Assembly: GCA_938003835.1 (NCBI GenBank)
Contig: CALKXJ010000002.1
Span: forward strand, 62,001-126,000
Direction of reading: 5' to 3'
Length of the DNA stretch: 64,000 bases
DNA from: an uncultured Bryobacteraceae bacterium
Lineage (GTDB): Bacteria; Acidobacteriota; Terriglobia; Bryobacterales; Bryobacteraceae
Below the pieces are notes generated by a model. It searched no databases. It saw only the letters and a program-made list of their open reading frames with translations, and was not told the DNA's origin. Shown one piece after another: positions 44,247 to 52,988 of this stretch. A program made the translations under genes and the position numbers. How positions within the stretch are numbered: the first letter of the stretch is position 1; every line of letters begins with the position of its first letter.

Positions 44247-46160
44247 AACCGGATCGGGCGGCCGCGAAACCCTTCCGGAGAGCGCCTCCTGGATCTCGAT
44301 GTTGTACGTGTTGAGCGTAGTGCCAAGCGCCTGCTCGAGATCCACCTTCGCCTTGGTATAGGCCGCCATGGCCGCCACTTCGTTCGACTGTGCCTGAGCG
44401 AGATCCCGCTGGTACTGAATGACAAAGAAGACGGTCGAGGCGCCCAGCGCGTACTTCTTCTGTTCGGCTTCGAGCGTCTGCTCCTGAAGAATCCGCTCTT
44501 TGACGGCCGCGTTATAGAGCGCCCGGGCCTGCATGAGCGCAATCTGGGCGTTCTGCACCTGCACGCGGACGTTGTTCAATAGCTGCCGCTCGCGCAGCTC
44601 CTGCTGGCGCAGTTGCAGCGAGTCACGGATGTAGTCGGCCTGGGCGGATCGGTTGTAGATGGGGATGCTGAGCTGGAAAGCCACGCCGTAATCGGGGAAG
44701 TTCCTCCGGAAGACCTGCTCGAGCGTCCTGCCGAAGCTGCCCGCCACCAGCGGATCCACCAATGGGACGAAGGGCGGCCGGGCGAGAAAGTTGGGGGAGC
44801 CGGCCAGACCGTTGTTGTTAAAAAAGGTCAACACGTCCAGCGACGGCAGCAACTGGCTGCGGCTACCCGCCATGCCGATCTTCGTGTTTTCGATGTTGAT
44901 GCGCGTCTGCTCGAGCTCGCGCCGGTTCTTCAGCGCGATCTCGACCAAGCGCTCGAGCGGCGGGATCTCCTCTTCGGGCGGAATCTGGATGCGGTCGGTG
45001 GGGATGATGCGGGCTGCCGCCAGCGCCGGGTTCTCGATTCCCGTCTTGCTCAGAACGTTCTTGAGGATGGTCTCCTGCTGCAACAGCCGGGTTTCGGAGG
45101 CGGTGAGCTCCTGCTGCCGGCGCGCGACCTGGGCCTCGGCGCTGACGATCTCGATCGGGGCGAGCGTGCCGATCTCCACCTGCTTGCGGTTGTCCTCGTA
45201 GAGTTTTTGCGCGAGGCCGAGAGCCTGCTGTTTGACGCGCACGTCCTCGACATAGGCGACCAGGTCCCAATAGAGTTTCACCACCGAGGAGACCGTGGCA
45301 ATCACCTGTTGCTCAAAGACCAGGTCCGAAACCCGCAAGTTGTTGCGCGCAATGCGGATGTTTCGTCCGTTGACGGCGCGCCCGAAGCCTTGCAGCAGCC
45401 TCTGCGTGATGCGCAACTGAAAGTTGGTGGAATAGGAAGGATTGAGGTCGCTGCGCAGGTTGTTGCTCTCGAAATAGTCGCTGTTCCAGCCGAAGCTCAG
45501 GCTGGTGCCGGTGAGCCAGTTCTTCTCGAAGCCCATGTTGCCGGTGTGGGTGTCGAAGATGAGCGAGGTGACACCGGTGGTAATGGTGTTGCTCAGCGGG
45601 TTGGAGCGGTGGCTGTAGTTGTAACGAAAGAAAATACGCGGATCGAGCACCGGGGTGGCGACGCCGGTCTGCGTAATAACGGCGCCGCCGGCCTCGACCG
45701 CCGTGGTGGCGCCGCCGGTGTCGAAACCGGTCGCGGCGGCAGCCGCGCCTCGCCGGACGCCGGCTCCGGTACCGGGCGCCGCGCCCGTAACCTGGGCCTC
45801 GACGCTCTCCGGACCGGCCTGCACCGTCTGCGGCACGCCGCGCAGCAAACCGCCGGCCTGAGCGCGCATCAGGTCCGCCGCGGCGATCTGCGGGCCGTAG
45901 CGCTGGAGTTCGATGTCGAGGTTGTTTTCAAGCGCCAGCGCGATGGCGTCCTGCAAGGACAGATACAGGTTACCGGCGCGCAGAAGCTTCTCCAGCCGGT
46001 CGGAATCGCGGAGGTTGATCGGCTCGATCTCCTTCGGCCGGTACGGATCGGTGAACCAGGACCGCTGCTTTTGCTGCCAGGACCACTGCTGCGCCGACGC
46101 CGGCGGCAGCAGGATCAAGAGAACACAAAATACAACTCCCAAGCTTCGTAGGCTCATCAT
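44232..46160 (-). CDS. Stand-alone TolC-family outer membrane protein with low-complexity insert
   Basis: This 642-residue protein has a signal peptide (ending ASAQQ) and the TolC N-terminal pattern LSLQDAIALALENNLDIEL at 68-86. Helical repeats with VARRQQELTASETRLLQQE and VQVQNAQIALMQARALYNAA follow, and a typical C-terminus (KAKVDLEQALGTTLNTYNI). Between about residues 103 and 168 there is an alanine/glycine/threonine/valine-rich stretch not usual for the family. No pump or adaptor gene is adjacent, unlike the copy at 39063, so its inner-membrane partner must be elsewhere. It is divergent from truA. Confidence 0.85.
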   Translation of the reverse strand: MMSLRSLGVVFCVLLILLPPASAQQWSWQQKQRSWFTDPYRPKEIEPINLRDSDRLEKLLRAGNLYLSLQDAIALALENNLDIELQRYGPQIAAADLMRAQAGGLLRGVPQTVQAGPESVEAQVTGAAPGTGAGVRRGAAAAATGFDTGGATTAVEAGGAVITQTGVATPVLDPRIFFRYNYSHRSNPLSNTITTGVTSLIFDTHTGNMGFEKNWLTGTSLSFGWNSDYFESNNLRSDLNPSYSTNFQLRITQRLLQGFGRAVNGRNIRIARNNLRVSDLVFEQQVIATVSSVVKLYWDLVAYVEDVRVKQQALGLAQKLYEDNRKQVEIGTLAPIEIVSAEAQVARRQQELTASETRLLQQETILKNVLSKTGIENPALAAARIIPTDRIQIPPEEEIPPLERLVEIALKNRRELEQTRINIENTKIGMAGSRSQLLPSLDVLTFFNNNGLAGSPNFLARPPFVPLVDPLVAGSFGRTLEQVFRRNFPDYGVAFQLSIPIYNRSAQADYIRDSLQLRQQELRERQLLNNVRVQVQNAQIALMQARALYNAAVKERILQEQTLEAEQKKYALGASTVFFVIQYQRDLAQAQSNEVAAMAAYTKAKVDLEQALGTTLNTYNIEIQEALSGRVSRPPDPVPARP

Positions 46161-46300
46161 CTGCTTTGGATTCCTGTCGTCAGGCCTAACGCCTCTGGAT
46201 AGAATACGAACGGTTGCGCTAAGGGTGTTCCTCGAAATCTCAATGCTATAGTAGGCATTTCCACCGGAGCAACCAAGCTCCTTCGGGCGTCCCCTTCTCG

Positions 46301-47059
46301 ATGAGGCGGATCAAGATCACGCTTTGTTACGACGGCACGGACTACTACGGCTGGCAGATCCAGCCGGAGCTGCCGACCATCCAGGGGACGCTCGAACGGG
46401 TGCTCGCCGAGATCGAAGGAGCGCCGGTGGCGGTGACGGGCGCCGGCCGGACCGATGCCGGGGTGCACGCGCTGGCACAGGTGGCGGCCTTCAGCCTGCG
46501 CAATCCGATCCCGCCGGACAATCTCCGGAGGGCGATGAACCGCCTGTTGCCCCCGTCGATCCGGGTGCTCGCGGTCGAGGAGGCGGCGCCGGAATTTCAT
46601 CCGATTCGCCACGCGCTGGCAAAAACCTATGAGTACCGGATCTGGCGCGGGGAGATCTGCTCGCCCTTCGAGCGCCGCTACGTGCACCATTACCCCTACC
46701 CGCTGGATGTGGCGCGCATGGCGGCGCTGGCGCCGCTCGTCGAGGGCGAGCACGACTTCGGCGCGTTCGCCGCCTCGGACAAAAGCGACGCTCTCGGCCT
46801 GTCGAAGGTCCGCACCATCTACATGTCGAGATTCCTGGAGGAGGGGGAACGGCTCATTTATCGCGTACGCGGCAACGGATTTCTCAAGCACATGGTGCGG
46901 AATCTGGTGGGGACGTTTCTCGAGGCCGGCAAGGGGAACGTGGAAGAAGCGCGGCTCAGGTGGCTGCTGGGCGCGCCCGCGGGGGTCAAGGCGGGGCCGA
47001 CGGCGCCGGCCGGCGGATTGTTTCTGGTAGGGGTGGAGTACCCGGAGCCGGGGACTTGA
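46301..47059 (+). CDS. truA: tRNA pseudouridine(38-40) synthase
   Basis: This 252-residue protein matches TruA throughout: YDGTDYYGWQIQP, then GAGRTDAGVHALAQVAAF with the catalytic aspartate (D52). YEYRIWRGE, HDFGAFAASD and YRVRGNGFLKHMVRNLVGT follow. It isomerises uridines in the anticodon arm of many tRNAs. The ATG has little ribosome-binding sequence. The next gene begins 39 bases after its stop. Confidence 0.95.
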   Translation: MRRIKITLCYDGTDYYGWQIQPELPTIQGTLERVLAEIEGAPVAVTGAGRTDAGVHALAQVAAFSLRNPIPPDNLRRAMNRLLPPSIRVLAVEEAAPEFHPIRHALAKTYEYRIWRGEICSPFERRYVHHYPYPLDVARMAALAPLVEGEHDFGAFAASDKSDALGLSKVRTIYMSRFLEEGERLIYRVRGNGFLKHMVRNLVGTFLEAGKGNVEEARLRWLLGAPAGVKAGPTAPAGGLFLVGVEYPEPGT

Positions 47060-47098
47060 CTTTCATGACGCGGTGCGTTATAAACGAGACAGCCACCC

Positions 47099-47566
47099 AT
47101 GTCGCGCCTCATCAAGCGCTATGACAACCGCAAGCTCTACGACACCCACGAGAAACGCTATGTCCGGCTGGCCGAACTGGCCGCCCTCGTCCGCGCCGGC
47201 CACCAGATCCAGGTCCTGGACAACGCCACGGGCGAGGATCTGACCGCGCAGACGCTGACGAAAATCATCGTCGAGGTGGAAGGCGCCGAGCGCGCCCTGC
47301 CCCCGGTGGAGCTGCTCCATCAGGTGGTCCGCTGGGGAACGCAGTCGGCCGAAAGCGGCTGGGCGCAGCTCCAGCAGGGCATCAGCCGGGCCGTCGAGCG
47401 CGCGCTCGAACGGCACGGCCCGGTGCGCCGGATCAAGGAGGAGCTGGCGCGGTTGACCAGGCGCCTGGAAGAGCTCGAGGCGGCGGTGGCCGAGATGGAA
47501 AAGGAGACTCGCGATGGAAGAACCGATCAGGGAGGAGACGAGCACGCAGGCCCCACCGGCGCCTGA
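47099..47566 (+). CDS. PhaR-like polyhydroxyalkanoate synthesis regulator
   Basis: This 155-residue protein opens with LIKRYDNRKLYDTHEKRYVRLAELAALVRAGHQ. That is the PHB/PHA accumulation regulator DNA-binding domain, seen at the N-terminus of PhaR proteins. It is followed by VLDNATGEDLTAQTLTKII. The second half is a coiled coil ending with EELARLTRRLEELEAAVAE. PhaR proteins bind both DNA and PHA granules and repress phasin genes. The next gene, a phasin-like protein, overlaps its 3' end by 53 bases, supporting this role. No polymer synthase gene is in the window. Confidence 0.8.
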   Translation: MSRLIKRYDNRKLYDTHEKRYVRLAELAALVRAGHQIQVLDNATGEDLTAQTLTKIIVEVEGAERALPPVELLHQVVRWGTQSAESGWAQLQQGISRAVERALERHGPVRRIKEELARLTRRLEELEAAVAEMEKETRDGRTDQGGDEHAGPTGA

Positions 47567-47921
47567 TCCGCTGGTGAACCTGCTCCGCAACGTCTGGTGG
47601 GCCGGCCTGGGGTTGGTGGTGCTGGCCGGCGAGCAGGGCGGCAAGCTGATGAAAACGGCCGTCGAGAAAGGGCGCGCCACCGAGCCCGCCGTGCGCGAGG
47701 AGCTTCGCAAGGCGAACGAAGCCGCCGGCGCACGGCTCAAGCAGCTTTCCGAATCGGTGGGCCGCGGCGCCGGGCGGCTAGAGAAGTTGGTGGACGAGCG
47801 GATCTCCAAGACGCTCGCCTCGATCACGGCGCCGCTCGAAGAGCAGCTTGCGGCGCTCAACCGGCGCATGGAGGAGCTCGGCGCCAAACTCGACGAGCTG
47901 CGCAGCCAGCGGGCCCAATAG
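47514..47921 (+). CDS. Phasin-like granule-associated protein
   Basis: This 135-residue protein starts inside the previous gene with an excellent AAAAGGAG 7 bases ahead of the ATG, so the 53-base overlap is real. The NVWWAGLGLVVLAGEQGGKL segment matches the hydrophobic face of PhaF/PhaI-type phasins. The rest (residues 60-135) is an amphipathic coiled coil ending LEEQLAALNRRMEELGAKLDE. Phasins coat polyhydroxyalkanoate granules. A general coiled-coil membrane-associated protein is the alternative. Confidence 0.7.
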   Translation: MEEPIREETSTQAPPAPDPLVNLLRNVWWAGLGLVVLAGEQGGKLMKTAVEKGRATEPAVREELRKANEAAGARLKQLSESVGRGAGRLEKLVDERISKTLASITAPLEEQLAALNRRMEELGAKLDELRSQRAQ

Positions 47922-47980
47922 CCGGTCCCGCCTCTGCCGCCGCCTGCCGGCTGTACTAAGCTTGTCGGGAGGAGCGGAAC

Positions 47981-48955
47981 TTGAACAGGCGGCGGTTCCT
48001 GGCGCAATGGGCGGCATCGCTCGGCGCTCTGCGGGAGGGCCTGGCGGCGGCCGCGGCGGAGGATCGGAGCATCCGCTGGGCCGTGAGCATGTTCCTGTGG
48101 ACCTCCACGCAGTGGCGGGACGACGGCTCGGCCCGCTTCACCGAGATGCTCGACCTGATCCGGGACACCGGCTTCGACGGTTTCCGGCTCACGGGCTGGC
48201 CCGCCTCCCTCGAGCGCTACAACATGCCGCCGGCGGTGCTCGAGCGCGAGCTGGCTCGGCGGAACCTGCGCCTGGCGACGCTCTCCTTTGGCGGCCAGGC
48301 CGATGAGCCCGACCAGCAGCCGGCGATCCTGGCGCAGGCCCGGAAAGCCTGCGAGTTGCTAAAGCAGTTCGGCGCCACCGAGCTGGCCGTCTTCTCGCCC
48401 CGCCGGGTCAACAAAGTACTCGTCTGGGAGCATCTGAGGCGCGCCTGCGAGTTCTACAACCGCCTGGGCGAGCTCTGCCTCGAATATGGCGTCCGCGCCG
48501 GCCTCCACAACCACTCCCAGGGCCAGCTCGTCGAGAGCCAGGACGAGGTGGAGTATCTGCTCCGGCACACCGACCCGAAGCGGTTCAACTGGGCGCCGGA
48601 CACCATACACCTCTACCTGGGCGGCTGCGACGTGGTGGGGCTGTTCGACAGGTACGCCCACCGGCTCGTGCTCGCCGATTACGTCGACGTCCGCTACAGC
48701 TACGCGACGGAGGACCTCAAGCTCCCCAACGGTAAGATCGAGAAGGCGGGCACGCACAACGCCACCTTCATGCTTTCCAACAAAGATCTGGGTGACGGTG
48801 TTCTGGACTTCCCCGCCCTGCACCGCATCCTGCGGCGCGCCGGCTACAAGGGCTGGATCATCATCGACCATCACTACACGCCCGTGAGTCCTGAGCACAG
48901 CTTCCGGCGCTGCCGGCGCTATATCGAGGAGAAGCTCGAGCCCATTTACCGATGA
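47981..48955 (+). CDS. Tat-exported TIM-barrel sugar isomerase/epimerase-like protein
   Basis: This 324-residue protein starts at TTG 47981 with GGGAGGAG upstream. The leader NRRRFLAQWAASLGAL is a Tat signal. The body follows the xylose-isomerase-like TIM barrel: LIRDTGFDGFRLTGWP early, RAGLHNHSQGQLVES with the metal-site histidines, NWAPDTIHLYLGG, and VLADYVDVRYSY. GWIIIDHHYTPVSPE closes the barrel with further metal-ligand candidates. Family members interconvert sugars, inosose or phosphosugars; export makes an intracellular substrate unlikely. It overlaps the next gene by 4 bases. Confidence 0.8.
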   Translation: MNRRRFLAQWAASLGALREGLAAAAAEDRSIRWAVSMFLWTSTQWRDDGSARFTEMLDLIRDTGFDGFRLTGWPASLERYNMPPAVLERELARRNLRLATLSFGGQADEPDQQPAILAQARKACELLKQFGATELAVFSPRRVNKVLVWEHLRRACEFYNRLGELCLEYGVRAGLHNHSQGQLVESQDEVEYLLRHTDPKRFNWAPDTIHLYLGGCDVVGLFDRYAHRLVLADYVDVRYSYATEDLKLPNGKIEKAGTHNATFMLSNKDLGDGVLDFPALHRILRRAGYKGWIIIDHHYTPVSPEHSFRRCRRYIEEKLEPIYR

Positions 48956-49842
48956 GGGAAAGGATCAGCCGAAGGGAACTCTTCGCGGGCGCGCTGGCGA
49001 GTCCAATCGGGGCTGCGCCCAGGTTCCGCATCATCGACCCGCACGTGCACGTCTGGGTGCGCGATCCCCGATATCCGTGGGCGCCGGAAACCAGGAATCC
49101 GCCGGAGCAGGACGCCACGCCCGAGATGCTGCTCGAGCTGATGCGGGCCAACGGCGTCGAGCGGACAGTGATCATCCAGGTGATCTACTATCGCTGGGAC
49201 AACCGGTATCTGGCGGACGTCCTGAAGAAGTACCCGCAATACTTCAAGGGCGTGGCGCGGGTGAATCCTCTCGATCCGGCGGCGCCGGACCATCTGGCGA
49301 GCCTGATGGAGCAGCCGGGCTTTCACGGCGTGCGGTTGAGCCCGGCGGCCGATGCCAGCGGCGACTGGATTCGCGGGCCCCTGATGCCGCCGCTGTGGAA
49401 GCGCTGCCGCGATCTTGGGGTGCCGATGACGATCCTGGCGCCCGTCACGCGCATGCCGGACGTGGCGTTGCTCATCGACAAATTCCCGGATCTCACGGTG
49501 GTAATCGACCACATGGCGGATACGCCGCCGGACCGCCCCGAGGAGCTCCGCAAGCTGCTGGCGCTGGCCCGGTACCCGAAGGTCTTCGTCAAGATCTCGC
49601 ACACCTGGTCGCTTTCCAAACAGCCGTATCCCTACCGCGACTCGCTCGAGCAGGTGCGGCGGCTCTACGACGTCTTCGGTCCCGAGCGGCTCATGTGGGG
49701 CACGGACTGGCCGCTGGTGGAACGCTACTGCGGCTATGCCGGCGCGCTGAAGCTGGTGCGGGAGGAGATGAAGTTCCTGAACGAGGAGGACAAGCGCTGG
49801 ATCCTCGGCCGGACCGTCGAGCGGGTCTGGCCTTTCGACTGA
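48952..49842 (+). CDS. Amidohydrolase-family TIM-barrel metal hydrolase
   Basis: This 296-residue protein begins at ATG 48952, overlapping the upstream stop. ISRRELFAGALAS at residues 5-17 looks like a short Tat leader, although the hydrophobic stretch is brief. IIDPHVHVWVRD supplies the HxH metal motif. NPLDPAAPDHL, FHGVRLSP, VVIDHMADTP and RLMWGTDWPLVE follow, with the last aspartate completing the metal site. This is the COG3618/COG2159-like pattern of lactonases and decarboxylases such as fuconolactonase or 2-pyrone-4,6-dicarboxylate hydrolase. Substrate unknown. Confidence 0.8.
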   Translation: MRERISRRELFAGALASPIGAAPRFRIIDPHVHVWVRDPRYPWAPETRNPPEQDATPEMLLELMRANGVERTVIIQVIYYRWDNRYLADVLKKYPQYFKGVARVNPLDPAAPDHLASLMEQPGFHGVRLSPAADASGDWIRGPLMPPLWKRCRDLGVPMTILAPVTRMPDVALLIDKFPDLTVVIDHMADTPPDRPEELRKLLALARYPKVFVKISHTWSLSKQPYPYRDSLEQVRRLYDVFGPERLMWGTDWPLVERYCGYAGALKLVREEMKFLNEEDKRWILGRTVERVWPFD

Positions 49843-49854
49843 AGGAGCCAACCG

Positions 49855-50949
49855 ATGCGACGCAGAGACTGGCTCAGGGGAGCGCTCCTGATGAGTGGGA
49901 CACCTCTGGAAGCAGCTTTGAAAAAGCAGAAGATCGAGGAAGCCGTCGCGCTGATCGCGCAGGCGGTCGAGGAGGGCAAGGTGCGCGCGGCCGCCCTCGA
50001 GGTGCGCCAGGGCCGCTACCGCTTCGCCCGGAGCTTCGGCGAGGCGCGCTCGCCCGAGGCGGTCTTCCTCATCGCCTCGATCACCAAGCCGATGACGGCG
50101 GCCGGGGTGATGATCCTGGCCGACCGGGGTGAGCTCTCACTCGACGATCCCGTTCACAAGTTCATTCCCGAATTCGCCGAAGGCGACCGCAAGCTGGTCA
50201 CGATACGCCACCTGCTCACGCACACTTCCGGGCTGCCCGACCAGCTGCCGGAGAACGTAGAGCTGCGCAAGCGCCATGCGCCGCTCCAGGAGTTCGTCGA
50301 GCGCGCCATCCGGACGCCGCTGCTCTTCAAGCCGGGGACGCGCGTCAGCTACCAGAGCATGGGCATTCTGCTGGCAGCCGAGGCGGTTGAGCGGATCACC
50401 CGCCGGCCCTTCCCGGAATTTCTCGCAAAGGAGCTCTTCGCCCCGCTCGGCATGCGCCGGACCGCGCTCGGGCTGGGGCGGATGAAAATCTCCGAGACCA
50501 TGCGCTGCCAGACCGAGCAGGCCGAACCGCTCTACGGCGGCGGACGCCAGGACACCTCGAGCTGGGACTGGAACAGCCCCTACTGGCGGAATCTGGCGGC
50601 ACCCTGGGGCGGCGCGCACTCCACCGCGCCCGACATCGCCCGCTTCCTCGAGTCTTTCCTGGCGCCCGACGGCCGCGTGCTCAAGAAAGAGACCGCCGCA
50701 GCGATGATCACCAATCAGACGGCAGGCCTGAACGAGCCGCGGGGAATCGGTTTCGTGGTGGCGCCCGGCAGCTTCGGCCGGGCCTGCTCGCCACGCGCCT
50801 TCGGCCACGCCGGGGCCACCGGGACTCTGGCCTGGGCCGATCCGGCCACCGGAGTTGTCGCCGTCATCCTCACCACGCTGCCGCTGCGCGTCTCCGAGAA
50901 AATGCTGCTCAAGCCGGTTTCGGACCTGGTTTCGGAGGCGGCCGCATGA
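49855..50949 (+). CDS. Beta-lactamase-family (class C/DD-peptidase-like) serine hydrolase
   Basis: This 364-residue protein has SITK (S75-x-x-K78) as nucleophile motif, SYQSMG in place of the Y-x-N motif (the asparagine is Ser here), and FGHAGATG as the third motif. This arrangement is typical of the esterase/DD-peptidase side of the family rather than true lactamases. The N-terminus (MRRRDWLRGALLMSG) may be a Tat leader of low hydrophobicity. GAAGGAG precedes the ATG, 12 bases after the amidohydrolase stop. Substrate may be an ester, a peptide or a lactone. Confidence 0.85.
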   Translation: MRRRDWLRGALLMSGTPLEAALKKQKIEEAVALIAQAVEEGKVRAAALEVRQGRYRFARSFGEARSPEAVFLIASITKPMTAAGVMILADRGELSLDDPVHKFIPEFAEGDRKLVTIRHLLTHTSGLPDQLPENVELRKRHAPLQEFVERAIRTPLLFKPGTRVSYQSMGILLAAEAVERITRRPFPEFLAKELFAPLGMRRTALGLGRMKISETMRCQTEQAEPLYGGGRQDTSSWDWNSPYWRNLAAPWGGAHSTAPDIARFLESFLAPDGRVLKKETAAAMITNQTAGLNEPRGIGFVVAPGSFGRACSPRAFGHAGATGTLAWADPATGVVAVILTTLPLRVSEKMLLKPVSDLVSEAAA

Positions 50950-52988
50950 AATCCTTGTTGCGGGTCGCCGTTGCGGTTGCCCTCTGCGCCCCCGGCCGCG
51001 CAGCGGATCTGTTTTACGACGACTTCTCGCGCTTCCCGCCCGGGTGGCTCTCGCAGCCGGTGGGACAACTGAACGCGGCCATTCAGGAGTATCACTACCT
51101 CGCGCATCGCGGCGTGCCGCTCGAGCCGTGGGCCAACGCCATCATTCATCTGGACGCCTGGCTCGTAAGCGACGAGGAAGGCAAGCCGTATCTCGAGCAG
51201 CACACCGTGAATCCGCTGGCGCGGATCATGAACCCCATCTTCATCACCGGCGACGAGGAGTGGAGCGATTACACGGTCGAAGTGAGCGTCAAGCCGCTTT
51301 CGCTCGACGAGATGGCAGGCCTGGTGTTCCGCTACCGCACCAACCGGCACTACTACCTGTTCGCGCTTACCGGCGGCAAGCGGGTGCGCCTGGCCCTGCG
51401 CCTGCCGCTCGAAAAAGAGTTCCGCCTGGCCGAGTGGCGCGAGCTGGGCTCGGCCCCATTCGACTATGACGTCACGCGCTACTACCGGCTGAAGGTGGAA
51501 ACGAGCGGCGAGCGCATCCGGACCTATGTCGACGGAAAGCTCCTCGTCGAGGCGCGCGACGGCGAGCTGGCGCGCGGCAAGGCCGGTGTAACGGCCAACA
51601 TTCCCGCCCGCTTCATGGAATTCCGCGTCAGCGCGCCGGATTCCGTCATAAGCGCCATTCAGGGCCGGATCGCCCGGCGCGAGATGGAGCTCGAACGGTT
51701 GCGCGCCGAGAATCCTCGGCCCGTCGTCTGGAAGAAGTTCGCCACCCCGGGCTTCGGCGCCGGTCGCAACGTGCGCTTCGGAGATCTCGACGGCGACGGC
51801 CAGGCCGACATGCTGATCGGCCAGAACATCCCGCGCGTGCGCGGCGACGCCTTCGATCATCTGAGCGCGCTGACGGCGGTGACGCTCGACGGCAAGGTGC
51901 TCTGGCAGCTCGGCCGGCCCGATCCGCGCAACGGGCTGCTGACCAACGACACGCCGTTTCAGATCCACGACATCGACGGCGACGGCAAGAACGAGGTTGT
52001 TCTGATCCGGGACTTCCAGCTTCAGGTGCTCGAGGGCGCCACCGGGAAATTGCTCAGGCGGACCTGGGTGCCCGAGATCCCCGCTGGCATGGACGAGCGG
52101 CCGTACAAGCTCAACCACGGCGACTCGATCGCCTTCTTCGATCTGGCCGGCCGGGGGCGGCGCCAGGAGATTCTCATTAAGGACCGCTACCGCCACTTCT
52201 GGGTCTATGACAGCTCGCTCAAGCTGCTCTGGCACGGCAGCGGGCAGACGGGGCACTACCCCTATCCGTTTGACGTCAATGGCGACGGCCGCGAGGAGAT
52301 CCTCATCGGTTACGCGCTCTGGAGCCCGGAAGGCAAGCTCATCTGGAGCCGCGACGCCGACTTTCGGGATCACGCCGACGGCATCGCCATGGGCAACTTC
52401 AGCGGCGAGGCGAAGGCGCCGCCTCGCGTCTACGCCTGCGGCAGCGACGAAGGCTACATCGTGCTCGACAAGGACGGCAACACCCTCAAGCATGTGCGGA
52501 TCGGCCATGCGCAGAGCCCCAGCATCGCCAAATACCGCACCGACGTGGCCGGCCTGCAACTGATGACCATCAATTACTGGCGCAATCCCGGCATCGTCTC
52601 GCTGTTCGACAGCGACGGCAACCTGTTGCTCCAGGGCGAGCCCATTCACTCGGGCAGCCCGGTTTTGCCGGTAAACTGGCGGGGCGACGGGCAGGAGTTC
52701 GCCATGCTCTCGGCCAATGTGCGGGAGGGCGGCCTGATCGACGGCTTCCTCCGGCGCGTGGTGATGTTTCCCGACGACGGCCACCCGGATCTGGCCTACC
52801 ACGTGGCGGATTTGACCGGCGACGCCCGCGACGAGATCGTCGTCTGGGACACTGAACGCGTCTGGATCTACACGCAGGACCGGCCGTTTCCGGGCAAACG
52901 CATCTACGCGCCGGTGCGCAACCCCGACTATAACGATTCGAACTATCGCACGACGGTTTCGCTACCGCGATGGAAGAGCCTTCGCTGA
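50946..52988 (+). CDS. Secreted FG-GAP/VCBS repeat protein with laminin-G-like N-terminal domain
   Basis: This 680-residue protein has a signal peptide ending GRAADL. Residues 20-235 look like a concanavalin/laminin-G-type beta sandwich ([14 protein letters not shown], then [43 protein letters not shown]). The rest is a beta-propeller with calcium-binding FG-GAP-type blades: [42 protein letters not shown] and [14 protein letters not shown]. Similar proteins bind polysaccharides. It overlaps the serine hydrolase gene by 4 bases, and its 3' end overlaps the convergent kinase gene by 27 bases. Confidence 0.8.
   Translation: MKSLLRVAVAVALCAPGRAADLFYDDFSRFPPGWLSQPVGQLNAAIQEYHYLAHRGVPLEPWANAIIHLDAWLVSDEEGKPYLEQHTVNPLARIMNPIFITGDEEWSDYTVEVSVKPLSLDEMAGLVFRYRTNRHYYLFALTGGKRVRLALRLPLEKEFRLAEWRELGSAPFDYDVTRYYRLKVETSGERIRTYVDGKLLVEARDGELARGKAGVTANIPARFMEFRVSAPDSVISAIQGRIARREMELERLRAENPRPVVWKKFATPGFGAGRNVRFGDLDGDGQADMLIGQNIPRVRGDAFDHLSALTAVTLDGKVLWQLGRPDPRNGLLTNDTPFQIHDIDGDGKNEVVLIRDFQLQVLEGATGKLLRRTWVPEIPAGMDERPYKLNHGDSIAFFDLAGRGRRQEILIKDRYRHFWVYDSSLKLLWHGSGQTGHYPYPFDVNGDGREEILIGYALWSPEGKLIWSRDADFRDHADGIAMGNFSGEAKAPPRVYACGSDEGYIVLDKDGNTLKHVRIGHAQSPSIAKYRTDVAGLQLMTINYWRNPGIVSLFDSDGNLLLQGEPIHSGSPVLPVNWRGDGQEFAMLSANVREGGLIDGFLRRVVMFPDDGHPDLAYHVADLTGDARDEIVVWDTERVWIYTQDRPFPGKRIYAPVRNPDYNDSNYRTTVSLPRWKSLR

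Noticed and set aside
44613-46151. A 512-codon plus-strand frame opposite the second TolC gene
   Set aside because: Shadow of a clear TolC-family gene, with no start context or domain.
50715-52802. A 695-codon minus-strand frame opposite the FG-GAP protein gene
   Set aside because: The opposite strand has a signal peptide and four FG-GAP motifs; this frame has none and only mirrors them.
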